Shown here one piece after another: positions 25,564 through 38,815 of a stretch of 64,000 bases of DNA. The notes under the pieces are model-generated. The model saw nothing but the letters and a program-made list of their open reading frames with translations. It was not told the origin of the DNA and ran no database searches. The position numbers and the translations under genes were made by a program. The stretch covers positions 878,500 to 942,499 of the forward strand of contig NZ_JBIGHX010000003.1 of assembly GCF_043555885.1 (NCBI RefSeq), written 5' to 3'. The stretch is from Pelomonas lactea. GTDB lineage: Bacteria; Pseudomonadota; Gammaproteobacteria; Burkholderiales; Burkholderiaceae_C. How positions within the stretch are numbered: the first letter of the stretch is position 1; each line of letters starts with the position of its first letter.

Positions 25564-26202
25564 ATGTTCGGCATCACCGACCTCGGCACCTACCTCGCGG
25601 CGGCGATCTTCATCATCCTGCTGCCGGGGCCCAATTCGCTGTACGTGCTGTCCGTGGCTGCGCAGCGCGGCGTGCGCGCCGGCTACACGGCCGCGTGCGG
25701 CGTGTTCGTCGGCGACACGGTGCTGATGACGGCAGCGGCCGCCGGGGGCGCGTCGCTGCTGATGGCCAGCCCGCAAATCTTCTTCGTCGTGAAGATGGTC
25801 GGCGCGGCCTACCTGGCCTGGCTCGGCTTCCAGCTGCTGCGCGGTGGCGTGAAGAGCTGGCGTGGCGAGGCACCCACCGAGGCGCCGCGCGCCGTCGATG
25901 CCAGCCAGCCGTTCCGCAAGGCGCTGGTGGTGAGCCTGCTGAACCCCAAGGCCATCGCCTTCCTGTTGTCGTTCTTCATTCAGTTCGTCGATCCGGCCTA
26001 CCCGCATCCCGCGCTGACCTTCCTGATCCTGGGTTCCATCATCCAGGTGCTGAGCTTTGTCTATCTCTCGACGCTGATCTTTGCCGGCGCCCGCCTTGCG
26101 GCGGCCTTCCGTGCGCGGCGTCGACTCTCGGGCGCCGCCAATGCCGGCGTCGGAGCCCTTTTCGTTGGATTCGGGGCCAAGCTGGCCACGGCCACCCTCT
26201 AA
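25564..26202 (+). CDS. LysE-family amino-acid exporter
   Basis: 212 residues with about six membrane helices and the LysE/RhtB signature (FIILLPGPNSLYVLSVAAQRGVRAGYTAACGVFVGDTVLM). Such proteins export lysine, arginine, threonine or homoserine. It starts 11 bases after carA and ends 25 bases before carB, so it is within the carbamoyl-phosphate operon, a placement that suggests a link with arginine overflow. Substrate not determinable from sequence. Confidence 0.9.
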   Translation: MFGITDLGTYLAAAIFIILLPGPNSLYVLSVAAQRGVRAGYTAACGVFVGDTVLMTAAAAGGASLLMASPQIFFVVKMVGAAYLAWLGFQLLRGGVKSWRGEAPTEAPRAVDASQPFRKALVVSLLNPKAIAFLLSFFIQFVDPAYPHPALTFLILGSIIQVLSFVYLSTLIFAGARLAAAFRARRRLSGAANAGVGALFVGFGAKLATATL

Positions 26203-26226
26203 AAAGTTCCAAGAGCGCAGACCGCC

Positions 26227-29502
<3,276 letters not shown>

Positions 29503-29520
29503 ACTTCGCAACCACTGATT

Positions 29521-29569
29521 CCGCCGCCGCCGTCCGGGCTCCCCGGATCGCAGCGGCGGTCTCTTTTTT
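29521..29569 (+). terminator. Terminator after carB
   Basis: Outer stem CCGCCGC/GCGGCGG with an inner CCGGG/CCCGG hairpin, followed by TCTCTTTTTT. The greA start is 20 bases downstream, so it separates the car operon from greA or acts as an attenuator. Confidence 0.8.
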
Positions 29570-29588
29570 GCCTGACCCCGATAGAGCT

Positions 29589-30065
29589 ATGAGCACCATT
29601 CCCCTGACCAAGCGCGGCGCCGAGGCGCTGAAGGAAGAGCTGCACCGCCTGAAGACGGTGGAGCGTCCGGCCGTCATCCTGGCCATCGCCGAAGCGCGCG
29701 CCCAGGGCGACCTGAGCGAGAACGCCGAGTACGACGCGGCCAAGGACAAGCAGGGCTTCATCGAAGGCCGCATCCTGGAAGTCGAGGGCAAGCTGTCGGT
29801 GGCGCAGATCATCGATCCGTCGACGCTGGATGCCGGCGGCCGCGTGGTGTTCGGCGCCACCGTGGACCTGGAAGACGAGGACAGCGGCAATGCCGTGACC
29901 TACCAGATCACCGGCGACGACGAGGCCGACATCAAGCTGGGCCGTATCTCCATCAGCTCGCCCATCGCGCGCGCGCTGATCGGCAAGGAAGCCGGCGACA
30001 CGGCCGAGGTGCAGGCCCCGGGCGGCGTGCGCCGCTACGAGATCATCGAAGTCCGTTACGTCTGA
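29589..30065 (+). CDS. greA: Transcription elongation factor GreA
   Basis: 158 residues. N-terminal coiled coil (about 1-75) with the acidic tip QGDLSENAEYDAAKDKQG, which stimulates RNA polymerase to cleave backtracked RNA, and a C-terminal FKBP-like domain (ISISSPIARALIGKEAGDTAEVQAPGG). Starts at the ATG giving MSTIPLTKRGAEAL; a longer start would be inside the terminator hairpin. Overlaps the next gene by one base. Confidence 0.97.
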   Translation: MSTIPLTKRGAEALKEELHRLKTVERPAVILAIAEARAQGDLSENAEYDAAKDKQGFIEGRILEVEGKLSVAQIIDPSTLDAGGRVVFGATVDLEDEDSGNAVTYQITGDDEADIKLGRISISSPIARALIGKEAGDTAEVQAPGGVRRYEIIEVRYV

Positions 30066-30508
30066 TGTTGCACCGGCTCCAAAGCCTGCTGGCCGCTCTC
30101 TGGGGCGGCCTTTTGCTGTGTGTCGCCTTCATCGCGACACCGAGCGCGTTCGCCGTGTTGGAGCGGGCGCAGGCGGGCGCCTACGTGGCGCGCGTGTTTG
30201 CCATCGAGGCGCAGGCCAGCCTTGTGCTGGGCTTGGTGTTGATGATGATCGAGCGACGCATCGCGCGTGATGCGGCAGAGGCGGGCCAAGCCGGCAGCCA
30301 GTTCTCGGCCCGCTTGCTGTTGCCTGCCGCTGCGCTGTTCTGCACGATCGCCGGCTACTACGGTCTGCAGCCGCTGATGGCGGATGCTAGAGCCGGCGCA
30401 GGCGTGGCGTCGTTCGGCGCGCTGCACGGCGCGTCGCTGGCGTTCTTCGGCATCAAGGGCCTTGCCGTGCTGGCCCTGGCCTGGATCAGTCAGCGACGTT
30501 CTTCTTGA
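30065..30508 (+). CDS. DUF4149 membrane protein
   Basis: 147 residues with about four membrane helices (LAALWGGLLLCVAFIATPSAF; ASLVLGLVLMMI; LLPAAALFCTIAGYYGL; LAFFGIKGLAVLALAWI). The family (DUF4149) typically neighbours greA and yhbY in betaproteobacteria; function unknown. Its last 23 bases overlap the end of the convergent yhbY gene. Confidence 0.85.
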   Translation: MLHRLQSLLAALWGGLLLCVAFIATPSAFAVLERAQAGAYVARVFAIEAQASLVLGLVLMMIERRIARDAAEAGQAGSQFSARLLLPAAALFCTIAGYYGLQPLMADARAGAGVASFGALHGASLAFFGIKGLAVLALAWISQRRSS

Positions 30509-30959
30509 CGCTGGTCTGGCGTCGCTTGGCGCGCTTGAGTTCACCGCCCTGGGCGACGCGTTGATTGCCCAGCACGTTCAGCTTGGTGACCTGCGGTCGG
30601 CCATTGCCGCTCTTGGAGAACTTGACGATCTTGACGACGCGCGGGCCAGGCTTGGCGTCCGTGCGCTCGGCGACCACCTTCTCGGGGACGGGCCGCCACA
30701 GCACCAGCAGCTTGCCGATGTGCTGGATGGGTGCGGCGTTCAGCTCGTCGCAGAGCTGCACGAACATCGCCTCGCGGGCGGCGCGGTCGTCGCCCAGCAC
30801 CCGCACCTTGATCAGGCCGTGGGCCTTCAGCGCGGCGTCGGTTTCCTTCACGACGGCAGGGGTGAGGCCGTCGCCGCCAATCATCACGACGGGGTCGAGA
30901 TGGTGGGCGTCGGCGCGCTTGTCCTTGCGCTGGGCGGGGGTGAGATTGATTTGAGGCAT
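30486..30959 (-). CDS. yhbY: YhbY-type RNA-binding protein (CRM domain)
   Basis: 157 residues from the ATG at 30957-30959. The CRM/YhbY domain (residues 1-100) contains LTPAQRKDKRADAHHLDPVVMIG and the GGDGLT loop in place of the usual GxxG, followed by a basic C-terminal tail (KLNVLGNQRVAQGGELKRAKRRQT). YhbY associates with the 50S precursor. It is divergent from rlmE with 20 bases between starts. Confidence 0.9.
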   Translation of the reverse strand: MPQINLTPAQRKDKRADAHHLDPVVMIGGDGLTPAVVKETDAALKAHGLIKVRVLGDDRAAREAMFVQLCDELNAAPIQHIGKLLVLWRPVPEKVVAERTDAKPGPRVVKIVKFSKSGNGRPQVTKLNVLGNQRVAQGGELKRAKRRQTSVKKNVAD

Positions 30960-30979
30960 CACCGTATTATCCCGTAGGC

Positions 30980-31654
30980 ATGAAAACGCAGACAAAAAGC
31001 AAGAAGGTCAACAAGGCGTGGTTGAACAACCATGTGTCCGACCCCTATGTGCAGCAGGCGCAGAAGGACGGCTACCGCTCCCGTGCCGCCTACAAGCTCA
31101 AGGAAATCGACGAGGAGCTGAAGCTGATCCGCCCGGGCCAGGTCGTCGTGGACCTGGGTGCCACGCCGGGCGCGTGGAGCCAGTACCTGCGGCGCAAGTT
31201 CGCGCCCAAGGAAGCCGGGCAGGGCGGTGCTGCGGTGGGGCAGCTCAACGGCACCATCATCGCGCTGGACCTGCTGGATTTCGAGCCCATCGAGGGCGTG
31301 CAGTTCATCCAGGGTGATTTCCAGGAAGACGCGGTGTTGGCGCAGCTCGAGGAGGCGCTGGCCGGCCGGCCCGTGGACGTCGTGGTGTCGGACATGGCGC
31401 CCAATCTGTCCGGCATCGCCGTGACCGATGCCGCGCGCATCTCGCTGCTAATCGAGCTGGCGGTCGATTTCGCCGGCAAGCACCTGAAGCCCGAAGGGGC
31501 TCTGGTGGCCAAGGTCTTCCACGGCAGCGGCTACAACGAGCTCGTGCAGCTGTTCCGAGCCCACTTCAAGACGGTCAAGGTCGTGAAGCCCAAGGCCTCG
31601 CGGGAACGCTCTTCCGAGACATTCTTGGTCGGCATCGGATTGAAAAACCGGTGA
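30980..31654 (+). CDS. rlmE: 23S rRNA (uridine-2552-2'-O)-methyltransferase RlmE
   Basis: 224 residues of the FtsJ/RrmJ family. Conserved are YRSRAAYKLKEIDE, the SAM motif VVDLGATPGAWSQYL, and the catalytic K-D-K-E set (DMAPNLSG, and K in LVAKVFHGSG). It methylates U2552 in the A loop. It contains a loop insertion around EAGQGGAAVGQLNG relative to E. coli. ftsH follows 85 bases later, as in E. coli. Confidence 0.96.
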   Translation: MKTQTKSKKVNKAWLNNHVSDPYVQQAQKDGYRSRAAYKLKEIDEELKLIRPGQVVVDLGATPGAWSQYLRRKFAPKEAGQGGAAVGQLNGTIIALDLLDFEPIEGVQFIQGDFQEDAVLAQLEEALAGRPVDVVVSDMAPNLSGIAVTDAARISLLIELAVDFAGKHLKPEGALVAKVFHGSGYNELVQLFRAHFKTVKVVKPKASRERSSETFLVGIGLKNR

Positions 31655-31739
31655 TTACAGGGGTTGCCCCCTTGCCGCCCCTAAAATCGCCCCCACTGTC
31701 CTGAAACCCGCGCTGGGCCATCAGGGCCAAGGAGTCGCA

Positions 31740-33641
<1,902 letters not shown>

Positions 33642-33657
33642 TCCTCCCGACGTGACG

Positions 33658-33682
33658 GGCCCGGTTCGCACCGGGCCTTTTT
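33658..33682 (+). terminator. Terminator after ftsH
   Basis: Eight-base-pair stem GGCCCGGT/ACCGGGCC, loop TCGC, tail TTTTT, ending 17 bases before folP. Transcription of folP-glmM must therefore read through it or start elsewhere. Confidence 0.85.
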
Positions 33683-33699
33683 CATTGCCGACCACGCAC

Positions 33700-34542
33700 A
33701 TGCATTGGCAGACCCGCCGTTTCCGCATTGACCTGACTCGCCCCCGGGTCATGGGCATCGTCAACGTGACGCCCGATTCCTTCTCCGACGGTGGCCGGCA
33801 TGACGACAGCCGCGCGGCCATCGCGCATTGCGAGCGGCTTGTCGCCGAAGGGGCCGACATCCTCGACCTCGGTGGCGAGTCCACGCGGCCCGGCGCGCCC
33901 AGGGTCGATGCCGACAGCGAGTGGGCGCGCATCGCGCCGGTGCTGGCGGCGGCCGTCACGCTGGGGGTGCCGGTCTCCGTCGACACCTACAAGCCGGAGG
34001 TCATGCGCCGCGCGCTGGACGCGAGTGCCGACATCGTCAATGACGTGCAGGCGCTGCAGTTGCCCGGCGCGCTGGCGGCGGTTGCCGGCAGCGGTGCGGG
34101 CGTGTGCCTGATGCACATGCGCGGTGAGCCGGCGTCGATGATGGAACTGGCGGTCTATGGTGACGTCGTGGCCGAGGTGGGTGCGTTTCTCGTGCAGCGT
34201 GCCAGGGCTGCGCAGGAGGCCGGCATTCCGGCCGACGCCATTGCGCTGGACCCGGGCTACGGTTTTGCCAAGTCCGCCGAGCACAACCTGAGCCTGCTGG
34301 CTGGCCAGCAGCGCCTGGCCGAGTTGGGCTACCCGCTGCTGGTGGGCTGGTCGCGCAAGCGCACGCTGGGCGACATCACCGGCAGGCCGGTCGATCAGCG
34401 CCTGCCGGCCAGCCTCGCGGCCGCGCTGAGGGCCGTCGCCGCGGGCGCCCGTGTTGTGCGTGTGCACGATGTCGCCGCCACGGTTGACGCCGTCAAGGTG
34501 TGGGCCGCCGTCGATGCGGCGAAAATCCCAGACATTGCATAA
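33700..34542 (+). CDS. folP: Dihydropteroate synthase
   Basis: 280 residues from ATG 33700. Signatures VMGIVNVTPDSFSDGGRH, GADILDLGGESTRPGAP and VDTYKPEVMRRAL are intact, as is DPGYGFAKSAEHN and the C-terminal RVVRVHDVA. It joins p-aminobenzoate to the pterin in folate synthesis; it is the sulfonamide target. The ftsH-folP-glmM order is conserved in proteobacteria. Confidence 0.97.
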   Translation: MHWQTRRFRIDLTRPRVMGIVNVTPDSFSDGGRHDDSRAAIAHCERLVAEGADILDLGGESTRPGAPRVDADSEWARIAPVLAAAVTLGVPVSVDTYKPEVMRRALDASADIVNDVQALQLPGALAAVAGSGAGVCLMHMRGEPASMMELAVYGDVVAEVGAFLVQRARAAQEAGIPADAIALDPGYGFAKSAEHNLSLLAGQQRLAELGYPLLVGWSRKRTLGDITGRPVDQRLPASLAAALRAVAAGARVVRVHDVAATVDAVKVWAAVDAAKIPDIA

Positions 34543-34555
34543 AAGGAAGAGCTCG

Positions 34556-35887
34556 ATGAGCCGCAAGTATTTCGGGACCGACGGCATTCGTGGCACGGTC
34601 GGCCAAGCCCCCATCACGCCGGACTTCATGCTTCGCCTGGGCCACGCCGTCGGCCGCGTGCTGCGCAAGGCGGGCAATCGCCCGACGGTGCTGATCGGCA
34701 AGGACACGCGCATTTCCGGCTACATGCTGGAGTCGGCGCTGGAGGCCGGCTTCGCCTCCGCCGGCGTCAATGTGCTGCTGACCGGCCCGCTGCCCACGCC
34801 TGGCGTGGCCTACCTGACGCGCGCGCTGCGGCTGGACCTGGGTGTCGTCATCAGCGCATCGCACAACCCATTCCAGGACAACGGCATCAAGTTCTTCTCC
34901 GCCAGGGGCGAGAAGCTGCCCGACGCCTGGGAGCTGGCCGTCGAGGCAGCGCTGGATGAGGCGCCGCAGTGGGTGGACTCCGCCAGCCTGGGCCGCGCCA
35001 AGCGCCTGGAAGACGCGCGTGGCCGCTACATCGAGTTCTGCAAGAACAGCTTCGGCTCCGACCTGACGCTCAAGGGGCTGAAGATCGTCGTCGACGCGGC
35101 CCACGGCGCGGCCTATCACGTCGCGCCGGACGTCTTCCACGAGCTGGGCGCCGAGGTCGTCTCCATTGGCTGCAAGCCCGACGGCTTCAACATCAATGCC
35201 GGCTTCGGCGCGACGTCGCCGGGCGCGCTGGTGGAGGCCGTCAAGGCGCACGGTGCCGACTACGGGGTGGCGCTGGACGGCGATGCCGACCGCCTGCAAC
35301 TGGTGGATGGCAGCGGTCGCCTCTACAACGGCGACGAGCTGCTCTACGCGATGGTGTCGGACCGACTGGCCCAGGGCCAGCGCGTGCCTGGCGCAGTCGG
35401 CACGCTGATGACCAACATGGCAGTCGAGCTGGCGCTGCGTTCGCGTGACGTCGAGTTCGTGCGTGCCAAGGTCGGTGACCGCTACGTGCTGGAGGAACTG
35501 GCCGCGCGCGGCTGGCAGCTGGGCGGCGAGGGCTCGGGGCACCTGCTGGCGCTGGACAAGCACACCACCGGTGACGGCATCGTCAGCGCGCTGCTGGTGC
35601 TGCAGTCCGTCTGCCGCAGTGGCCGCAGCCTGGCGGAGCAGTTGCAGGGCGTGGACCTGTTCCCGCAGACCCTGCTCAATGTGCGGCTGCAGCCGGGCCA
35701 GGACTGGAAGAGCAGCACGCGGCTGGCGGAGGAGCAGTCCGCCGTCACGGCCGAGCTGGGTAACAAGGGCCGCATCCTGATCCGCGCCTCGGGCACCGAG
35801 CCGCTGCTTCGCATCATGGTCGAGGCGTCCGATGCCGGCGTGTCGCAGCGCTGCGCGCAGCGGCTGGTGGACGCCGTGTCTGCTTGA
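34556..35887 (+). CDS. glmM: Phosphoglucosamine mutase
   Basis: 443 residues from ATG 34556 (AAGGAAGAGC ribosome-binding site). The N-terminus RKYFGTDGIRGTVG, the active-site serine in ISASHNPFQDNGIKFF, the metal-binding DGDADR and the C-terminal RASGTEPLLRIMVE are all present. It converts glucosamine-6-phosphate to glucosamine-1-phosphate for peptidoglycan and LPS precursors. Confidence 0.97.
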   Translation: MSRKYFGTDGIRGTVGQAPITPDFMLRLGHAVGRVLRKAGNRPTVLIGKDTRISGYMLESALEAGFASAGVNVLLTGPLPTPGVAYLTRALRLDLGVVISASHNPFQDNGIKFFSARGEKLPDAWELAVEAALDEAPQWVDSASLGRAKRLEDARGRYIEFCKNSFGSDLTLKGLKIVVDAAHGAAYHVAPDVFHELGAEVVSIGCKPDGFNINAGFGATSPGALVEAVKAHGADYGVALDGDADRLQLVDGSGRLYNGDELLYAMVSDRLAQGQRVPGAVGTLMTNMAVELALRSRDVEFVRAKVGDRYVLEELAARGWQLGGEGSGHLLALDKHTTGDGIVSALLVLQSVCRSGRSLAEQLQGVDLFPQTLLNVRLQPGQDWKSSTRLAEEQSAVTAELGNKGRILIRASGTEPLLRIMVEASDAGVSQRCAQRLVDAVSA

Positions 35888-35904
35888 GCGCATGGCGCCA
35901 CGAC

Positions 35905-35933
35905 AAAAAAGGCCGCCTTCGAGGCGGCCTTTT
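35905..35933. terminator. Bidirectional terminator between glmM and the fasciclin gene
   Basis: Twelve-base-pair stem AAAAGGCCGCCT/AGGCGGCCTTTT with a TCG loop and A/T runs on both sides, so it serves both convergent genes. Confidence 0.92.
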
Positions 35934-35951
35934 GCGTTGTCGGGCGAGGCC

Positions 35952-36431
35952 TTACTTCTTCGCCGGGATCAGCACGCGGTCGACGACGTGCGCGACGCCG
36001 TTCGTCGCGACGATATCGGCCTGCTGGACGACAGCCTCGTCCACGGTCACGAAGCTGCCGGCCTTGGCCAACGCCAGGTTGCTGCCCTGTCGGCTTTTGG
36101 CGGTGCCTGCCTTGACGTCGGCGGCGGCGACACGGCCGTCGATGACATGGTTGCTCAGCACGGCCTTGAGCTGGGCGCGGTCGGCGGCCAGGGCTTCCAT
36201 CGTCTTGGCGGGAACGGCCTTGAAGGCCTCGTCGCTGGGCACGAAGACGGTCATCGGGCCGGCCGCGCGCAGTTCCTCGGTCAGGCCGGACTGGGCAGCC
36301 AGACGGTTGAACGTGCTGAGTTGCGGATCGCGCGCCAGCGTGTCGGCCAGCGGCGCCGGGGCAGGGGTGGTGGCGCAGGCGGACAGCAGGGCCGCGGCGG
36401 CCAGGGCGATCAGGGTCGTGGTTCGGGTCAT
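35952..36431 (-). CDS. Fasciclin-domain lipoprotein, probably Pho-regulated
   Basis: 159 residues from the ATG at 36429-36431. Lipobox LLSAC follows a short signal; the mature protein is one fasciclin (FAS1) domain with the H1 motif (TVFVPSDEAFKAVP) and H2-like end (TNGVAHVVDRVLIPAK). FAS1 domains mediate adhesion or surface display. It is divergent from pstS, and a PhoB-type box with its own -10 sits upstream on this strand, so it should rise under phosphate starvation. Confidence 0.9.
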   Translation of the reverse strand: MTRTTTLIALAAAALLSACATTPAPAPLADTLARDPQLSTFNRLAAQSGLTEELRAAGPMTVFVPSDEAFKAVPAKTMEALAADRAQLKAVLSNHVIDGRVAAADVKAGTAKSRQGSNLALAKAGSFVTVDEAVVQQADIVATNGVAHVVDRVLIPAKK

Positions 36432-36468
36432 CGGAAGCTCCGTCGGAGGCAGAAATGGGCCGAGCGGC

Positions 36469-36513
36469 ACTCTAGGAGTCCAATATGACCGTCACATGAA
36501 TCTCAAATGACAG
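36469..36513 (-). promoter_or_regulatory. PhoB box and -10 of the fasciclin gene
   Basis: On the minus strand three seven-base PhoB half-sites occur at exact 11-base steps: CTGTCAT (36507-36513), GATTCAT (36496-36502) and CGGTCAT (36485-36491). Ten bases later comes the -10-like TAGAGT (36469-36474), which leaves a 5' leader of about 30 bases. The first half-site is a perfect consensus match. Confidence 0.75.
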
Positions 36514-36584
36514 TGTCACAAAGGGCTGCCCTGGGCTTCACATGAGCATCGCGTCACGCTCCAATGCCCAAATGGATGACAGGA

Positions 36585-36618
36585 CGGTCACCGAATCGTC
36601 ACATTCCGTCCCTAGGAT
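36585..36618 (+). promoter_or_regulatory. PhoB box and -10 of the pst operon
   Basis: Two half-sites CGGTCAC (36585-36591) and TCGTCAC (36596-36602) at 11-base spacing are followed, after ten bases, by TAGGAT (36613-36618) as -10. Transcription should begin near 36625, which excludes the longer in-frame pstS start at 36542 and supports ATG 36659. Confidence 0.8.
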
Positions 36619-36658
36619 GCAGGGCATCGTCAAAACCGCTGTGCGGAAGGTGTCTCAG

Positions 36659-37699
36659 ATGAAGTTTGTCCAGGTCAGCAAGTCGCTCGCGCTCGTCGTG
36701 GGCTTGGTCGGCACCCAAGCGGTCCTCGCCCAGGACGTGACCGGCGCCGGCGCCACCTTCCCTGCGCCCATCTACGCCAAGTGGGCCGACGCTTACAACA
36801 AGGCCACCGGTGCCCGCATCAACTACCAGTCCGTCGGCTCCGGTGCCGGCATCCGCCAGATCAAGGCCAAGACGGTGGATTTCGGCGCCTCCGACATGCC
36901 GCTGAAGGATGAAGAGCTGGCCAAGGACGGCCTGGTGCAGTTCCCCACCGTCATCGGTGGCGTGGTGCCGGTCGTCAACATCAAGGGCATCGCCCCGGGC
37001 CAGATCAAGCTGACGGGCACGGTGCTGGCCGACATCTATCTGGGCAAGATCGCGAAGTGGAACGACGCGGCCATCACCGCGCTGAACCCCGGCGTGGCGC
37101 TGCCCGACGCGGCCATTGCCCCGGTCGCTCGTGCCGACGGCTCCGGCACCACCTTCATCTTCACGAACTACCTGTCCAAGGTCAGCGAAGCCTGGAAGAC
37201 CCAGGTCGGCGAAGGTACGACGGTCAAGTGGCTGGCCGGCACGGCCGGCAAGGGCAACGAAGGCGTTGCTGCCTTCGTGCAGCGTCTGCCCAACTCCATC
37301 GGCTACGTCGAGTACGCCTATGTGAAGCAGAACAAGATGACCTACGTCCAGCTGAAGAACAAGGACGGCCAGTGGGTCAACCCGAGCGATGACGCGTTCA
37401 AGGCCGCCGCCGCCGGTGCCGACTGGAACAAGACCTTCTACCAGATCACGACCGATCAGCCCGGCAAGGCTGCCTGGCCGCTGACCAACCCGACGTACAT
37501 CCTGATGTTCAAGTCGCAGGACAAGCCCGCGCAGGCCAGCGCCGCGCTGAAGTTCTTCGACTGGGCCTATGGCAACGGCGACAAGATGGCTGACGACCTC
37601 GACTACGTGCCGCTGCCCGCCAACGTGAAGGATCTGGTGCGCAAGCAATGGACCGAGCAGATCAAGGACAGCGCCGGCAAGCCCGTCGCCTTCAAGTGA
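36659..37699 (+). CDS. pstS: Phosphate ABC transporter, periplasmic phosphate-binding protein
   Basis: 346 residues from ATG 36659, preceded by GGAAGG. Sec signal peptide (KSLALVVGLVGTQAVLA); mature protein has the phosphate-binding signatures TGAGATFPAPIYAKW, SVGSGAGIRQI, FGASDMPL and RADGSGTTFIFTNYL. It captures phosphate for PstCAB. It is preceded by a PhoB box and followed by a hairpin that may lower downstream expression relative to pstS. Confidence 0.97.
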   Translation: MKFVQVSKSLALVVGLVGTQAVLAQDVTGAGATFPAPIYAKWADAYNKATGARINYQSVGSGAGIRQIKAKTVDFGASDMPLKDEELAKDGLVQFPTVIGGVVPVVNIKGIAPGQIKLTGTVLADIYLGKIAKWNDAAITALNPGVALPDAAIAPVARADGSGTTFIFTNYLSKVSEAWKTQVGEGTTVKWLAGTAGKGNEGVAAFVQRLPNSIGYVEYAYVKQNKMTYVQLKNKDGQWVNPSDDAFKAAAAGADWNKTFYQITTDQPGKAAWPLTNPTYILMFKSQDKPAQASAALKFFDWAYGNGDKMADDLDYVPLPANVKDLVRKQWTEQIKDSAGKPVAFK

Positions 37700-37718
37700 T
37701 CCCGAGGCGCTGAGCCAG

Positions 37719-37742
37719 GCCCGGCGCGTGCCGGGCTTTGGC
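37719..37742 (+). terminator. Intercistronic hairpin between pstS and pstC
   Basis: Seven-base-pair stem GCCCGGC/GCCGGGC, loop GCGT, followed by TTTGGC. The short T run makes it a partial terminator or 3'-end stabiliser, which would fit the need for more PstS than PstCAB. Confidence 0.6.
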
Positions 37743-37789
37743 GTGTCCACAGCGCCCGTTTTTGTCTGACCCCACCCGCAGGAGGTTCC

Positions 37790-38815
37790 TTGGCAGCCAT
37801 CCTTCCAGCCGGCGATGCCGGCATCAACAGAAGAAGCGAACCGCAGACCGCGCCGATGAGCCCTCAACCCCAGCGCCGCCGCGTCGCCCCCTGGGCCGAC
37901 ACCTTGTTCGCCGCCTTGTCGCAAGGTGCCGCCTGGCTGACCTTGCTGCTGATGGTCGGCATCATCGGCTCGCTCGTTGTCGGCGCTGCGCCGGCACTCA
38001 AGGCCTTCGGCCTGGGCTTCCTGACCAGTGCGGAATGGGACCCGGTGCAGGAGAAGTTCGGCGGCCTGGTGATGATCTATGGCACGCTGGCCAGCTCGTT
38101 CATCGCGCTGGTCATCGCCGTGCCCGTCAGCTTCGGCATCGCCATTTTCCTGACCGAACTGTCGCCCAGCTGGCTCAAGCGCCCTCTGGGCATCGCCATC
38201 GAGCTGCTGGCGGCCGTGCCGTCCATCGTCTACGGCATGTGGGGCCTGCTGGTATTCGGCCCCATCCTGGCCACCTTCGTGCAGCAGCCGCTGCAGGCCG
38301 TGTTCGGCGGCGTGCCTTATCTCGGCGCGCTGTTCTCGGGCCCGCCGGTGGGCATCGGCATCCTGTCGGCCGGCATCATCCTGGCGATCATGATCATTCC
38401 CTTCATCGCGTCGGTGATGCGTGACGTCTTCGAGGTCACGCCGCCCATGCTGAAGGAGTCGGCCTACGGGCTGGGCGCGACGACCTGGGAGGTTGTCTCC
38501 CGCGTCGTGCTGCCCTACACGAAGACCGGCGTCGTGGGCGGCATCATGCTGGGCCTGGGGCGCGCACTGGGCGAGACGATGGCGGTCACCTTCGTCATCG
38601 GCAACATGAGCCAGCTGAACTCGCTGTCGGTCTTCGAGGCCGCCAACAGCATCACGTCCACGCTGGCCAACGAGTTCGCCGAAGCCGGCGAAGGCCTGCA
38701 CCAGGCGTCGCTGATGTACCTCGGCCTCGTGCTGTTCCTCATCACCTTCGTCGTGCTGTCCATCTCCAAGCTGCTGCTGCTGCGCCTGAAGAAGAACGAA
38801 GGAGCCCGCTCATGA
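37790..38815 (+). CDS. pstC: Phosphate ABC transporter permease PstC
   Basis: 341 residues from TTG 37790; AGGAGG ends four bases earlier, making TTG plausible. ATG 37856 is the alternative and would remove 22 poorly conserved residues. Six membrane helices are visible, with the permease EAA-type motif LKESAYGLGATTWEVVSRVVLPYTKTGVVGG. It forms the inner-membrane channel with PstA. Its stop overlaps the pstA start (ATGA). Confidence 0.95.
   Translation: MAAILPAGDAGINRRSEPQTAPMSPQPQRRRVAPWADTLFAALSQGAAWLTLLLMVGIIGSLVVGAAPALKAFGLGFLTSAEWDPVQEKFGGLVMIYGTLASSFIALVIAVPVSFGIAIFLTELSPSWLKRPLGIAIELLAAVPSIVYGMWGLLVFGPILATFVQQPLQAVFGGVPYLGALFSGPPVGIGILSAGIILAIMIIPFIASVMRDVFEVTPPMLKESAYGLGATTWEVVSRVVLPYTKTGVVGGIMLGLGRALGETMAVTFVIGNMSQLNSLSVFEAANSITSTLANEFAEAGEGLHQASLMYLGLVLFLITFVVLSISKLLLLRLKKNEGARS

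Noticed and set aside
31664..31687. TTGCCC...TAAAAT as an ftsH promoter
   Set aside because: Spacer is only 12 bases, too short for a sigma-70 promoter; no better pairing found.
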